This document shows positions 1 to 13,490 of a stretch of DNA of 64,000 nucleotides, one piece after another. Source of the DNA: Sphagnum compactum (lineage: Eukaryota > Bryophyta > Sphagnopsida > Sphagnales). Under the pieces are notes generated by a model. The model made no database searches, was not told the origin of the DNA, and worked only from the letters and a program-made list of their open reading frames with translations. The stretch is from contig OZ234493.1 of NCBI GenBank assembly GCA_965153455.1, forward strand, positions 682,001 to 746,000, given 5' to 3'. The translations under genes were made by a program, and so were the position numbers. Numbering within the stretch: position 1 is the first letter of the stretch; each line of letters opens with the position of its first letter.

Positions 1-2300
1 AGGTGCTAACCCCATCAACATCAAAATGCACCAACCTTGACATAATGTCCTTTTGTTTCAAATCTCCTTATGTCATCAAAAAGTTTATTATTAACAAAGT
101 TAAGCTATCAACCCCAAATCCAAAGAACATTTGTTACACATTCAACAATAATGGTATTCAACACTAATTATGTACAATGTAATTATGCACACTTGCCCAA
201 CTGACATTATCCATTGTTATGACCTCATTACAAGTTAAAAAAACAAAGTTGGAATTTAGAAAACAAGTTTAATAACCTATAAAACTTCTTTTTGTATGTG
301 GTTTGTAATCTTCTAGTTAGCCCCATTAGATCAATGTTTCAAAAACTCATCCAAAGGTTGGAAGCCCTCACAATCAATCATTGGTTTACTTTTATTCAAC
401 AAACCAAAAACAATTTCAAATTGAACAAGTTTTCATTTGTCTTTCATGACTTACACATCACTTAGTTGTTGGAGGACAATGACTATAATAAGATGAACAT
501 AAGTAATCTCATTTCTTACAAACATACGTTTTGTGTCCATTATCCATTTACTATCAAAACCCTTCCTCTTATTTGCATGTTTATTTATATAATCCCATTT
601 AACCACCAAAACCTTTTTGTTATTCTCAATTTTGGTACAAACACAACATTTGAGAGTAGGAACCAATCAAAATCATTCAAATGGGCTCTACATAGGGCAT
701 TCTTATAACTTCAATCCCATGAAACTTATAGTCAACATTAGTTACAAATGTAGGTTTTTGGGACAAAGGGCAAATCCATCGTCAACATCAATGACAACAA
801 GGTTTTTCAAGCATGGCATCTGAATTTATGTCAAAGATTTGAGGTCAAAAAGAAATATGAACATTGAGAATAGGAACCAAAAAACAAACAAATTACAAGA
901 GAATTAAGATGAAAAACACAAGTGCACAAAGAAGTTTTAAGAGTTTAGGGTTTAGGAGCTTCTTGAAATCTTAAACTCGACTTGTATCTACTTGTTAAGC
1001 ACACACATCATGCTCCAATGATCACAAAAATAGTAGCCCACAATTGCACCAAGTTCCAACAAGTAGTCCACCGCTAACTATTCATTGTTCAACATGGATT
1101 CAAAAAGATGAACATTGCTGGCAAGCATATGAAGGGGAACGAAAATGCAAAGTTGCCTCCTTCTCCTTGCACACATGACTCAAGACTCGGGGGACTCTCG
1201 AATGTTCATTGCAAGTGTGCACAATGTTAGTAGTTACACATCACAAAGTCCAAACTCGAGTGAAATGAGATTTTTGGTGGCATTAGGGTTGCAAATCAAC
1301 GGCTTACAAGCATGTAATTTGAGAATACACATTGAATACAAGTGTCGAGCAAATTGTTGCTTTCTTGACAATGATGAGGGGGGGGCAACATGTGTTGTCT
1401 CGTTGTCCTTGTCATGATGATGCTGAAAAAACCCACTCCCAAAAAAAACACTAGATGCAATAGACTCACAAATGTGTAATACTGCATGCAGCTCAGTGGA
1501 GACAGCAATGCGGTAATGGCAGGACCTCGCATAGTCAAGAAATCACTTATTGTCCAGGCAAGCAAGTCATTCAGCAGCTGTGTGGACATTGGATCTGTAA
1601 CAAAAGGTTGCCAAGCTCTAGGATGTTGAGTAATTAGTGAGAGCTGTGAAGTTGAAATAGAATAATCGAGCTCAAATTTCTTTTGAGCTGGAATTCAAAG
1701 ACAACGTGTCTGCCATGACCTTAGTCTAAATTACCTTAGTCTAAATTATGGCAGCATTCAAATTGTCGATCATAATAAGTAGTGCCATCAGTCTGACAGT
1801 CAAGATCAAAACCATGAAATGCTAAAAGGGCTGTATTGCTTACTTGAGAGAGAGTCATGTTCTACTTTTTGCTTATCAATTTTGCTACCCAAAGATAGTT
1901 GGATTTTTATTAGAGATAACATAGAGGATTCCAGCAGTGACATTGTGGTCACATGCTAAGTGCATTCCAAAACCCATTGTACCAAAGCAGGGTTAATACT
2001 ACATAATATGCAGTCCCAGAGTTATTTTCATGCGCTTTCTGAATTAGCTCGTGTCCAAAATGTTTCATGCTACTGATTGGTGGCAGTGGTGCAGATTGAC
2101 AGCTGAGAAAGAAATTTAGTAGTGGCAAGAAAGCATTTTAAGTTGCGGGTTTGGTGCTTGATGTGGCTATGGATTGGTTGGTTACGTGTAGTGGTTGAAT
2201 TTTTGTAAGGTTATCAACTGGGCACTCACTCACTCGCTCACTCGATCATGAAGAAGCAAAATCTTGCCTGAATGCCCGACAGAGACATCAGGCCATTTGC
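1..2300. other. Non-coding stretch, no recognisable gene
   Basis: The stretch is AT-rich with only short reading frames (at most about 97 codons), none with recognisable domains. The phrase TTGAGAxTAGGAACC occurs twice (near 650 and 865), which hints at an old internal duplication. I see no RNA gene, promoter or transposon end here. Confidence 0.6.
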
Positions 2301-2307
2301 ACATGCA

Positions 2308-2461
2308 GCACATTGCTTGTTACTGAAGCTTTTGCAGATACCCAAAATCTTGTATGTGAAATGATGTTCTGCATACCTGTAATGGCACATTGCTTGTTAC
2401 TGAAGCTTTTGCAGATACCCAAAATCTTGTATGTGAAGTGATATTCAACATACCTGTAGTG
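2308..2461. repeat. 77-bp tandem duplication
   Basis: Two head-to-tail copies of a 77-bp unit start at 2308 and 2385. The first ~55 bp of the two copies are identical and the last ~20 bp differ at a few places (ATGATGTTCTGC versus GTGATATTCAAC). No gene is associated with it. Confidence 0.85.
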
Positions 2462-2747
2462 ACGACTCTAGTTATTCTGGCATCAAAACTTGTTCACTGT
2501 TTTTGCTCATGAAAATTCCATTCATTTTGTGAAAATATTCCCCAGAAACCTATAATTGATGACTCCATTCATTTTTTCTGGCATAAAAACTTTTGTTTTC
2601 AGTTTTGCTCACACCATCCATATGAGGGTTAATCCTTAAAAGCCACCCTGCCTTTGGGCCCTAGTTTGACCCTGTAAATCCCTGTAAATCCCCAATTTTG
2701 AGTGTAGTAATAAAGTGAGCGAAATCGGGTACCGGTTTAATGAAACT

Positions 2748-3273
2748 GGGGTACCATTTCATGAAAAGGTGTTTTTAGGTTTCTATTCTGACAAACTTGA
2801 TTTAATGAAGAATATGAGGAGCAGTGAAGTTCAGTTAGGGCAAATCCAAAACTGGGGTTGAAACTCGTGTAAGGACTAATGTAGTTGAGAAAACTGGTTT
2901 TTGTCTCCTCTTTCTTTTGTTTTGGTTTGCGTGTGTAATTCTTTGATCCTGACTTTTGATTTCATCCACAGTTTTGGCAAAACTGGGGCCCAGTACCCCC
3001 AGTTTGGGGTACCATTTCATGAAAAGGTGTTTTTAGGTTTCTATTCTGACAAACTTGATTTAATGAAGAATATGAGGAGCAGTGAAGTTCAGTTAGGGCA
3101 AATCCAAAACTGGGGTTGAAACTCGTGTAAGGACTAATGTAGTTGAGAAAACTGGTTTTTGTCTCCTCTTTCTTTTGTTTTGGTTTGCGTGTGTAATTCT
3201 TTGATCCTGACTTTTGATTTCATCCACAGTTTTGGCAAAACTGGGGCCCAGTACCCCCAGTTTGGGGTACTTT
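2748..3273. repeat. Perfect 258-bp tandem duplication
   Basis: Copy 1 (2748-3005) and copy 2 (3006-3263) are identical as far as I can read, and the first ~10 bp of a third copy (GGGGTAC) follow at 3264. The lack of differences suggests a recent event, or an assembly artefact. The junction word TTTGGGGTAC is a likely crossover microhomology. A 72-codon open frame crosses the copy boundary, but it resembles no protein I know and is probably incidental. The unit contains a pyrimidine-rich run ending in CACAG, which resembles a 3' splice site, so it may derive from an intron-containing sequence. Confidence 0.9.
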
Positions 3274-3837
3274 ACAGATAACTCTGGGACTGTATATTAT
3301 GTAGTATTAAGTTGTGAAGTCATTTGCACTCTCTTACTTCAGTTCTCCTGCAAAGAAGATGCTGGCTGCACCAATGAGACATATATGGGAAGCTCCATCA
3401 TTTGAGATTCACAGCTACGTTTTTTTTAAGTCGTCAAAAAGACTTGGATCACAAATATCTTGAGATCAAATCTTGACTGCAATTCATTTGAGGAAAGGAC
3501 TTGTCCTGATGCCCTGAAAAAGAGGAAAAAAGACATGCTCCTAGATCTTCATGTGCACCTTCTTGAGTAGAGTGCCCAGCCCCCAATCCCCCCACCCAAG
3601 TTTGTTCTTGAGAAACCCACATCCTTGATTTGGTGAAAGATATGATATGCTGATGGGACCCATTTCTGAATACTTATAATAGAAGGGATCATTGAACTGA
3701 CTGGACAAATGGACCTTGTGCCTGCATGCAACCAGATCAGCTTTGAGGAGGAATCCTCATGTAAAGGAGAAATGTGAGAGAAGACTCGTGCAGCATGAGC
3801 CTTCTACAGATACCCTGATTGGGTATGACAAGCAGCG

Positions 3838-3867
3838 GCTGCTGCTGCTGCTGCTTCTTCTTCTTCT
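3838..3867. repeat. Trinucleotide microsatellite (GCT)n(CTT)n
   Basis: About six GCT units pass directly into about four CTT/TTC units. It is a simple compound microsatellite. Confidence 0.9.
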
Positions 3868-5277
3868 GTGGTCCCGTCCCCATAGTCCCCATTCCTTGAT
3901 GTGAGATCAGCTCCATATCCAATTGGACAACAACTGCAACTTTTCAGAGTCAGGAGATTGGAATTAGAAGAGGGAGTTGTTCTGACTCATGACTTCACCT
4001 ATCTTTTTGTCTTTTGATAGATGCCTTCTTCATATTGGGCACATTGCAAACACTGGCAGAAAAAAATTCTCGTATCTCCAGAGGGCACCACCTTATCCAA
4101 CAGAATTTCTCCTGGATCAAGGGCGGCCCGTTTTGAAAAGAGAATAAATGCCCACACTCTGGCAGGCACTTCTGAGTAATTTTTTGCCTTCATTTTGGGC
4201 ATAGTGTTTCTAGTGTCACCTCCATTTCATGATTTAGAGCATGTCCACCCACACCCCCCTACTTGAGCCTCTAAAAGAGTTCACCACATCCAATGTACAA
4301 TGTTAATTATCCCCCATGCCCACCAATAAGCATGAAAAAGCGAAGAGTCCAAAATCTAGTGTACAGGCCCTCGTACTGCGATGGATGCATCGACATTCTG
4401 TAAGGTCAGAATCTAGTTCATCAGGCATATCAAGCATTGTCCCTTTGAAGGCAAATCCACATAAATATTCACATCAGTCTGAACTACATGAATCCTTTGA
4501 ACTTCTTTGAATGTAGTACATATCCATTGGCACTTAATTGCGTCCTAAGGTAACAAGTTTTCATATCCTCGAGGTAAAAAACTTTGAGAATTTTTATAGT
4601 TTTCCATAAGTACGATGTTACATGGTTTTTTTTATACCCAAGTTCTTGATAGTCTTATTGATAACCATATGGCCATAGGTTGCTTTCATGCTTTTGAAAA
4701 CTCTCTGTTCATTTTGTGCCCTTTGCATTTTTTTGTGTGCTCAGGAAAGAGAGTTTGAAGTCTATCCTGCTCTCATAGTTTCCCCATGACATCCTTTCTC
4801 TGATCTAGTGTAGCCATGACATCCTTTCTTGCAACTTTTCTCAGCCAATTAATTTGTTTTGGTGGTGGAATTTGATTATTTTGTGATTTTTTCACAGAGA
4901 AGAACCTGAAAAAAAGGTGTTTTTTCAGTGTGAAATGTGTTTTTCCAGCAAAAAAAATCAGCACCTGTGTGGGATTATAAAACTAGGGAGGAAGCAAAAA
5001 ACATGAACTCCAATGCATTTTTCCCAACTATATCTTATTATTTGCATCTCTAAATACAGTACCAAAAGCATAGGTCAGATTGTTGTTAAGTTCAAGGTTC
5101 ATTTGTAATTCCATTGGAGCTTGTGATTTGTTTCAATACTGAACCTTACAATCCCAATGAAACTACAGCCTGCAATACATACATAAGAGATTGAACAACA
5201 ATCAAAACATTAATATGCAATGGTACTACCTTCATTGTTCTATGTCATTGATCTAAGTAGGGTTTTTCTCCAATTTT

Positions 5278-5500
5278 GTGATGTAGCCACACTGGCAATC
5301 ATTTACAAAAGGAATTAGCCAAATTTGGCTATAGGAAAAGAGGAAAGCTTAACCTTTTAAAAATCCTCCCATATTTTTGCAACCTTGTGGAACCTATTGT
5401 CTAAATATGGCAATTTCAACAAAAAAAAAACTCAACCACTCAAGTTCATTTTTTTCACAAAAATCCTTTGTATGAATTGCATTGAATTTTTTTCCTACAA
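5278..5500. repeat. Dispersed repeat, copy A of three
   Basis: This block shares colinear words with 38323-38550 and 39331-39405: GATGTAGCCACACTGGCAA, then AATTAGCCAAATTTGGCT (containing the palindrome AGCCAAATTTGGCT), then CCTATTGTCTAAATATGG, then TTTCACAAAAATCCTTTGTA. Spacing is similar in copies A and B, so this is an interspersed element family of unknown class (MITE or LTR fragment). I could not find terminal repeats or target duplications. Confidence 0.75.
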
Positions 5501-8500
5501 AAAAATTGCCCAAAGGAAAAAGAAAGGTTATTGATGAGTCCTTTGATATAGATTGGAATTGCAATACAAAAGGGATGTGTCTATGTCCACTCCATAACCA
5601 ATGATTGTTCAAAGGTCACTACATGTAAGATAATAGATTCCAAACAACCTATTCACCAAAACAATATATTGAAACACCAAATGGTGTGGGTCTTGGGTTG
5701 TATATTGTGCCACTAAATATCAATGTTTAATTTCATGTCTCTAGGTGATTTTAAGTTGTGTATTTATTCTCCCAAGTAATCAATGAATATCTGATTTCTT
5801 TCACATGGTGACATCAATAGTTCTTTGAATTTGGTATTGGTTAGTGTTTTGAATTTGAAGGTTTGAAAATTGAAAAGCTTTTGGAGCAAGGCTAAAGTGA
5901 GTATGATTTGGGTAAAAGGAGTGTGTGATGCATTTATTGAAGACTACCAAGAAAGGATTGATTAAGTAGAAGTGAATGATCTATCTATGATGCAAAGTAG
6001 TTTGTTTTGTTTTGTCTTGTTTATCACACTAAAATCTCGCAATCATGGTGTTTCATGTCATGTTTTTGGTATCTTTGGAAAGCTCTCAATGAGCAAGGGT
6101 GTGGAAGCTATTGATTATTGAACCATTTTTTTAATGAAAATTAAATAAATCGAAATTGAAAAGTGTTTTGGAATTTGGGGGTGTTTTTGGTGTTGTTGGA
6201 AAACCCTTGGCGACAGATTTATTAGAGTTTTTTTCACATTTTTCAAAGCTAAAGTGCGGAAGATATTGATTTTTTAGTGGATTTTGTTGCTAGAAATTCA
6301 AACAAATTGCAAAAATTGGGTTTGGAATATTAGTTGAGCCTTCAATGTGTTCACACTTGGGCCAATGGCATAGTCTACACTAGTGCTAGTGAAAAAGGAG
6401 TGGGATGGAAAATTTTGAATGACTAACAAAATTGCCAATGTTTTAATAACTGAATATGATCTTTTGTAAATCTTGGACTTGGATTTGGGACAATTATCAA
6501 TGTGAATGGATTGAGATAATAGTCTACTATGGGTTAATGAAATATTTGTCCCACTTGAATAAATTTCATCTACCTTCAATTTGGCCTTAATTGTTTCTTT
6601 TCAGTATATGTGTTTTTGTACAATTTTTCATTGTGTTTCTTCACATTAGGAATCTTAAGTTTTTGGGTCTGAGAATCTATAAATGATCTTAATTGTTTGG
6701 GTCTGAAAACATGTGAAACTATTTTAATTGTGTCCATCTAAAAGGTTAAATTCAAAAAAACTAATGTGGAATGAAATGTTGTGCACTTTTATCCAACCTA
6801 TGATATGCAAGGACCAACCCATTTCCAATGATCTTTCCTATGGGAACCTTTTTGGTATGGGTCAAAACACACTGAAAGGAGCCAAAAGGGCATTGGATGT
6901 TAGATAAATTTGAAAATTTATGTGAAAATGTCCATGTTTGGCAATTGGAAAGTCATTGTAATTGTGAAAAATTGTGCTAAAATACCAATATGAATGTTGA
7001 AAAATTTTAATTGACAAGCCATTTGCTAAAATTTCAAAGTTTGAATGGTGCCAACAACTTTTGAAATTGAACCAATGCCTCGTTGTATAAGGATTATTTT
7101 GCAAAGGACTACATAAATAATTTTTGAGGTTCAATTTTTTGGGTATAATAAACTAGAATAAAAAAAATTATAAAGCATTAATTATTTTCAAAATATATAA
7201 TTTCATTTTTTAACCAATTTATTGTATGTCTAAACTATAAGAGTCTTTTGTAATATGTAAATGTGAATTTTTGTGCATGTTGTATTAAACAAAGTTATAG
7301 TTTCTAATATAGAAATGTGAATGATAAAATATTTGACATGGTTTCATATGATTTGGTCATTTTTCAAACTTACTACCAAAAAATGCACAAATTTCAAAAA
7401 TAAAATAAAATAAAAAATTATTTCCAGATAGCTTTAAAAGCATTTAGAAGAATGCATGTTGTAGGCAAGGTGTCATTGCAAAAAATCCCATGTAAAAATT
7501 CAATCTAAGGTGGATGCAAGAATTAATTAAGTGGAACTAGGTTTATTTTGCAACATATAAGTGATAATTGAACATTTTACATCTAATGTATTTATGAATT
7601 TTTCATCCATTATTAAAACCCTAAAATTTCATATTGACCGCCCATCCCAATCAAATGGTTTGGAGGCATGTTGGCCTTTGAAACATGCACCAAAATTTTC
7701 AACGCTCTCATTGTGTCATGCATCTTTGAGTTGCCAACATTTAGAGTGATGAAAATTGTGTTGCAAGTCATCGAATTGGTGCTTATGCATTTGCTTGCCA
7801 AAGTAAACATGTGTGTGTTTGGCAGAGTGCGAACATGCATCAACTTGAGAGCGTGGATTTCATTGTTAGAATAATGAAATGTGTAGTACATTTTTGTAAT
7901 TTGCAAATGAACCAACTTTTGCAGCCATGGAAATGCACAACATATAGCACATACAAAATTGTTATTTTGCATTGAAGGGTACATATTATGTGTTTTTTCC
8001 ACATTTTAACAATGCAAATCTACTTTTATGTGTAGTAGACATTTTGAAAGCTTGAGTGACCCGATGAACTTTTGTTGTATTTATTACAAGAGGCTTGATG
8101 TTATTAAGGTCTGCATAGTGTGTGGGTGTCAAGTTCAAATTTCAAAATTTCCAACACATCGACAATTAGAAATTGAACAAGCATTGTGTGTTTGGTTTAA
8201 GGGTTCAAACTTTGCTCTTTAAACGCAAACCCTTTGTGTTTTCATTATGAAGTTTTCATGGCATTTATTGATGTTCAAATTGTTAAAGTTTGCAATTCGC
8301 ACATGTACGAGTTGGTGTTTTGGTTCTAGTAAGTTCAACACCATTGTTTGTCACAGGATTGGAAATGTGGTACAAATAGATGAAGCAATTTACATGTTTT
8401 TATTTTGGGGTTTACAAATCTATTCATCATTAGATCGAAGACTTTGCACAAAGAGATGGAACGATCTACATGATTTTGTATAGGTGTTCAAAGTTTGCAA

Positions 8501-11500
8501 TGCATGTTTCTATTTTACGGGTTAGAATTTACTACATCCAACGCATCAATGCTTTCACTTATTGAAACTTGTTCTAACCAAAAGTAACTTGCCATAAGTT
8601 GATGAAGTTGTGATGCATGAATATGTTGTAGGTTTGGTCAACATCAAAAATCCTTACAGACAAAAGAAAGTTGGCGACGTTTTAATTAGCTGATTTCAAA
8701 GATTTTGGAATTCAATGGTTAAAAACTATGCACTGCCTTCAACTAATCACAAAGATATTAGAGATAAAAGAACAAAAATGTGGTACCCTAGTGCCTAACA
8801 TTTGTGGGTTACATTCTTCTAGTTTGAAAGATGCATTTGAAATGCTACTTAAATTTAGGTCCCTCTTTGAAGTTACATGTTGATTTGCATTAGGAATAAG
8901 ACATTAGACTCTCAATTTTCAAATTTGTTGTTGAATATGTAATGATGGCATTTTGAAGATTACAACTATCAGTTTTCTTCATTTCTTCAAATTTTCCAAC
9001 TTGTCATAATCAACCACTCACAACTAATTACAATGTTGTGTTGACCTTCAACACTCCAATGCCACAAAATATGGTGTGACAATGAACAATGGAAGTTTGG
9101 AAAGAAGGCACATTTTGGCAAAACTGCAAACTGGAAAGCCCACCAATGTTGTTGCATTCCTAAACCAACAAATGCATTCATAGCTTGAACAAGAGGTTAA
9201 GAGGTGAATAATCATACACACCTTGTTGGAAAAGATTTTGAAGCAAGCTGCCATGGTAAAATTTGAAAAAAACAAGGTGGTTTGCTTTCAGGAGTCACTG
9301 ACCAAGGCTCCAAAGCAACAAATGTGTATTTTCTACATACCAAAGACAACATTTTTTCTTGTTGTTTCATCTTTGTCTTTTCCTTTTTGACAGATCTTTT
9401 ATCTACCTACTACATTGGACTGAAAGAAAAAGTTATCAATATGTTTCTAATTCCTCTAAGATGGTCCATCTTTAAGGTAGAATATTGAGTTTTGTGCTAG
9501 TTAAAAGCAAACAATTTCTATGCAAGATGTTTTCTTCATTTCTACAATAGCTTTGGATATGGGTGTAGCATGGTGATTCCAACTTTCCATCAAGGATGAA
9601 CCCCGTTGCTCACTACAAACACTCCCATTCAACCATTATTGAAGCCCAAGTTCAAGCTCAGCTAGAGGAAAACAATATCAAATATGTTGATCTTCTTATT
9701 GGTGGCTTTGCTGAGAAAAATCAAGAACACCAAATGCAATAAAGTTGGAACAATGTAAGTTTACCCTTGGTTTCCAATTTGGGAAATGGCTTATGTTCTT
9801 TGGAATGTTATAGCCCACGTTATAGATGATTTCATTTGGAAATTCACATCAATTTCTGTCATGGTGAAGAATCCTAGAAGTTGATTTGTCAACAAACCCA
9901 AAATCTGTTACTAGCCATTGTTGATACCCTACTAATATTGAATGTCACTGAACTAAAAGATTGCAAATTAGTCTGTCAAGTCTGCAAAAGTTTCAATGGC
10001 ATCCTATAATTTACATACAATCATTATTTATGATGGAAATGTTAAACATAATTTGTGGCAATTTGGATCCATGGCCTAAATGGGGTTCTTTGTTCCTAAT
10101 TGTTATAATTGATGATGTAGCTTAATCATGAACCAAAATTTTCAAATCATTGATCAACTTCTTGTTGATATGTCTTCAAATAATCTGTATTAACCACAAG
10201 CAAATTGAAGGTGGTTTGTTTTGAACCAACATGCAAAATTGCAATCTTGGAATTTTGATATTGCTCCAATTCTATTTATAAATGCTTGGGGTTAATTAGT
10301 TTAATTGTGTTTTTCATGCTCAATGGTTTCAATTCCAATATGTGTTTTTCATGACCTCAAGTTGGGTGTTTAATCTTGTAGGTGGTGGTTTGGTTTTTTA
10401 TGAGGATACAACAAGTCATCAGCTACAATCTTGTGTTTTCCACTTCACAATCCAATCCAATGGCCAAAAAACCTTGCGAGGATGCTAAGTTCCTTGCCTT
10501 CCATGCTATCATGTGCCAATTTTTGACAAGGTTTCATGAACAAGTGTTATTTAATTCAAATTTTGAATGTCATTAGATAACTATGATTATTTGTAATTAT
10601 TTGCAAATTATAGTCTTGAAAGATCCTATCAAGTGAGGTCTTTATTTCAGTTGATCAAACTCCTTGATATAACATTTTGTTTTATTTGTACATTATGAGC
10701 CATTGTTTTATTAACACTTTGTTTAATTTTAGCACTCAAGGTATTTATCCTAGCAATTAGAATCTTCTTCAATCACCTAGAATATATCATATTTTCACCA
10801 CTTGAGTTTTTGACCATGCACATAGACTGTTAAATGCACCATTTAGACTCCTTTTCAATCACACATAATCATGCAGTGATGTTGACATAGTGGTGAACTC
10901 ACCACTCATAGTCCTATTTAATCACCCAACATTAACTTTTCACCATTTGAGTCCTTTCCTTTCCACACAAAGGGTTGAATGTCATGGAACTACATATTTG
11001 TAACTATACAATTATTCTGTAACTACAAATCCCTTGTAGTTGTTGATTCATGTCATCTTGCTTAATTATGGACAATAATGTTTATCGTCATTGCTAGGAT
11101 TTCCAATAGCTCTTTCCTTGCAATAATCTTGTGAACTATTTGTACATTACAAATCCTAACTATACACCTAGCACATTTGAATGGAGATATAAGTAGTAGT
11201 TTGAAATCGAATGCAACAGATCAATAGCATGTCCATGAGTTGGGATGGGACAATATTCAGGAACAATACTTGATGACTTGATTTTGACCTTTGTAGTGCC
11301 GAAAATATTGAAAGTTTCCCCCTAGGAGGAGCAAACTAAATTATTCCAAAGCTTGCAACTTTGTAATAAAGCTTGGAAGAGGTTAATAAACAACATCACT
11401 ACTTGGTTACATATAAAGTTTTGTTTACTTGTTTTGCATTTTGAACGATAAGCTGGTTTGGAAGCGCAAAGAAAATTACTGTGGAAGAATCGTGAATCTA

Positions 11501-12069
11501 GAAGCTACTACATGTATCAAGGCAACAAGTATTACTTGTCTTCTAATGACTCTGACAAAAAAGCAAAGGACTAACTTAGGACACTTCTATAACTTAAATG
11601 TTCATTGAAGCTCAAGCTAGTGACTGCAATTGACTTGTTGGACAAGAAGTCACTAGCATAAGGTCCAGCAAAGTCACATAATCATCTGGCTTTCACCTAG
11701 TCTTGAATTGCATTTGACCTTTACCTCATTTATATACATTGATAAATGTAAACATCTAAAATAAATTGTACCTAAGTTATTATATCTTGTGCGCACTTGT
11801 ATGCATTTAACCTAAATAATTTACCTAGTATTATGTTTACAAAGTGAACATGGCATACATGTGTTTATAGCTTCCAGATTCATGCTTCCACCATTGCTAT
11901 TGTTTCAAATCAAATCCAAGAAATGAAAAAATCAAGAAGAAAACCAACTCAACAAAACCTAAAAGAGGTGATTTTAAAGCACCATCAATGATTTTCCACT
12001 TGGCATATTACAATTGAATCATGACTCATAATTGTTTGACAATCACAAACAATGGTTACCTAGCATTCT
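5501..12069. other. Long AT-rich region without recognisable genes
   Basis: All reading frames are short; the longest is 129 codons on the minus strand at 7613-8002, with no domain I know. Short T/A runs and AAATA repeats (around 7400) occur. Between about 8250 and 8530 there are weakly repeated phrases (CATGTTTxTATTTTxxGGTT). I cannot support any gene or named transposon here. Confidence 0.55.
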
Positions 12070-12700
12070 AGGTAATTGAAAAGGACCCCAACTACTTTGT
12101 GAATACCCATTGTGCTAAGCAAAGACTCCTAGGTGGTTGACAAGGACCCTGAATGCTTATCTAATATACTCAAGTGTTTTTTGAAGGATCCACTATGATA
12201 ATCAAATATTCTTAAGTGGTTGACAAGGACCCCGAATGCTTGTCCAATCTAACCCAAGTGTTTTTTGAAAGACCCACTATGATAACCAAAGACTTTTAGG
12301 TGGTTAACAAGGACCCATCTAGTTATTCAATCTACCCAAGTGTTTTGTGAAGGACCCCTTATGTTAAACAAAGATTCTTAGGTGGTTGAAAAGGAACCCA
12401 CAACTTATCCAACATACCCAAGTGCTTGCACAAGACCCCTAGTGCAAACCTAGGACTGTTTTAGTTGGTTGACAAGGACCGAAGTACTTATCCAATGTAC
12501 CCAAGTGCTTATGTAGGCCCCCAATGCAAACTAAAGACTCTCGGTTGGTTGATAAAGACCCCAATTTTTGAACCAAACTACCCAAGCGCTTGTGAAGGAC
12601 AACTATTGCAAACCAAAGACTTTTAGGTGTTTGACTTGACCCTTTATGCTAGCTAAGTATAACTTGCAAATGCTTGATAATGATTTTGCATGCTAGCCAC
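12070..12700. repeat. Degenerate ~83-bp satellite, about 8 units
   Basis: The phrase AGGTGGTTGACAAGGACCC recurs in diverged form at 12070, 12131, 12214, 12298, 12380, 12463, 12542 and 12625. Spacings are 61, 83, 84, 82, 83, 79 and 83. Between these anchors each unit carries AATGCTTATCCAAT, ACCCAAGTGxTT and GTGAAGGACCC. This is an old tandem array that has drifted independently in each unit. Confidence 0.9.
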
Positions 12701-13490
12701 TGGTCTAAGTGAAATGTAGCAAGGAGATTCATCAATAATATCATAGGGCTCTAGAAAAGAATTAATAGGCTTACAGACAACAATGTTGAAACATCAGAAC
12801 AACCACTACAAGTTTGACACCTAGGGAAATTTAAACCATAATGTAAAATTACAAGAACCAATAATTACTTTTAAAGTGAAACAGTTGTAATCTTGTCAAT
12901 GCACTCAAAAGAGGAACCCCATAATCATGTTCCTAGAAATTTATGATCAGCTCAAAATGCATTCAATTAACCTGCTTGCCATGAAATAGTCATGCAATAG
13001 AAATTCGTCAGCAACAAGTCCATTCAAATGAACTAAATCAAATATGATCAAGAAAATGGATACATAATAACATGAACTAGCTAGGATAATTATTGTTTTT
13101 CAACAATCATGCTCAATTCATGTTTTAAAATAACAACATTGTGTATTTTATTTTTCAACCAAGCTCTTGTCTATTGAATTAGGACTCACTAAAGGACTTG
13201 TACCCGTGCTTGACACTACTCCTTGTGCTAGCCACTAATTTAACAAGTGATAATTAGTGAGGATAAATTTTCACACCTTATAGGGCCTTAAAAAGATCAA
13301 TCCCCAAAAATAAATTAACTTACAACCAAAACAAAAACTTCACCCATAATGTCAAATTACAGTAAAGAGCTTATAATTACCTATAACTTGTTAAAACTTG
13401 TAGTCACCTTCCCAACACATTGGAGAAAATCTACACAAGTTCATGAGCTTATCATGACCCGGGAACATATAATGTCTAATGACATACATA
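12660..13490. repeat. Diverged direct duplication (~550 bp apart)
   Basis: Colinear phrases occur near 12680-12900 and again near 13230-13400: TGCTAGCCACT, ATAGGGC, ACCATAATGT/CCCATAATGTCAAATTACA and ATAATTAC. The copies are heavily diverged and directly follow the 83-bp satellite. No coding content is seen. Confidence 0.5.
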
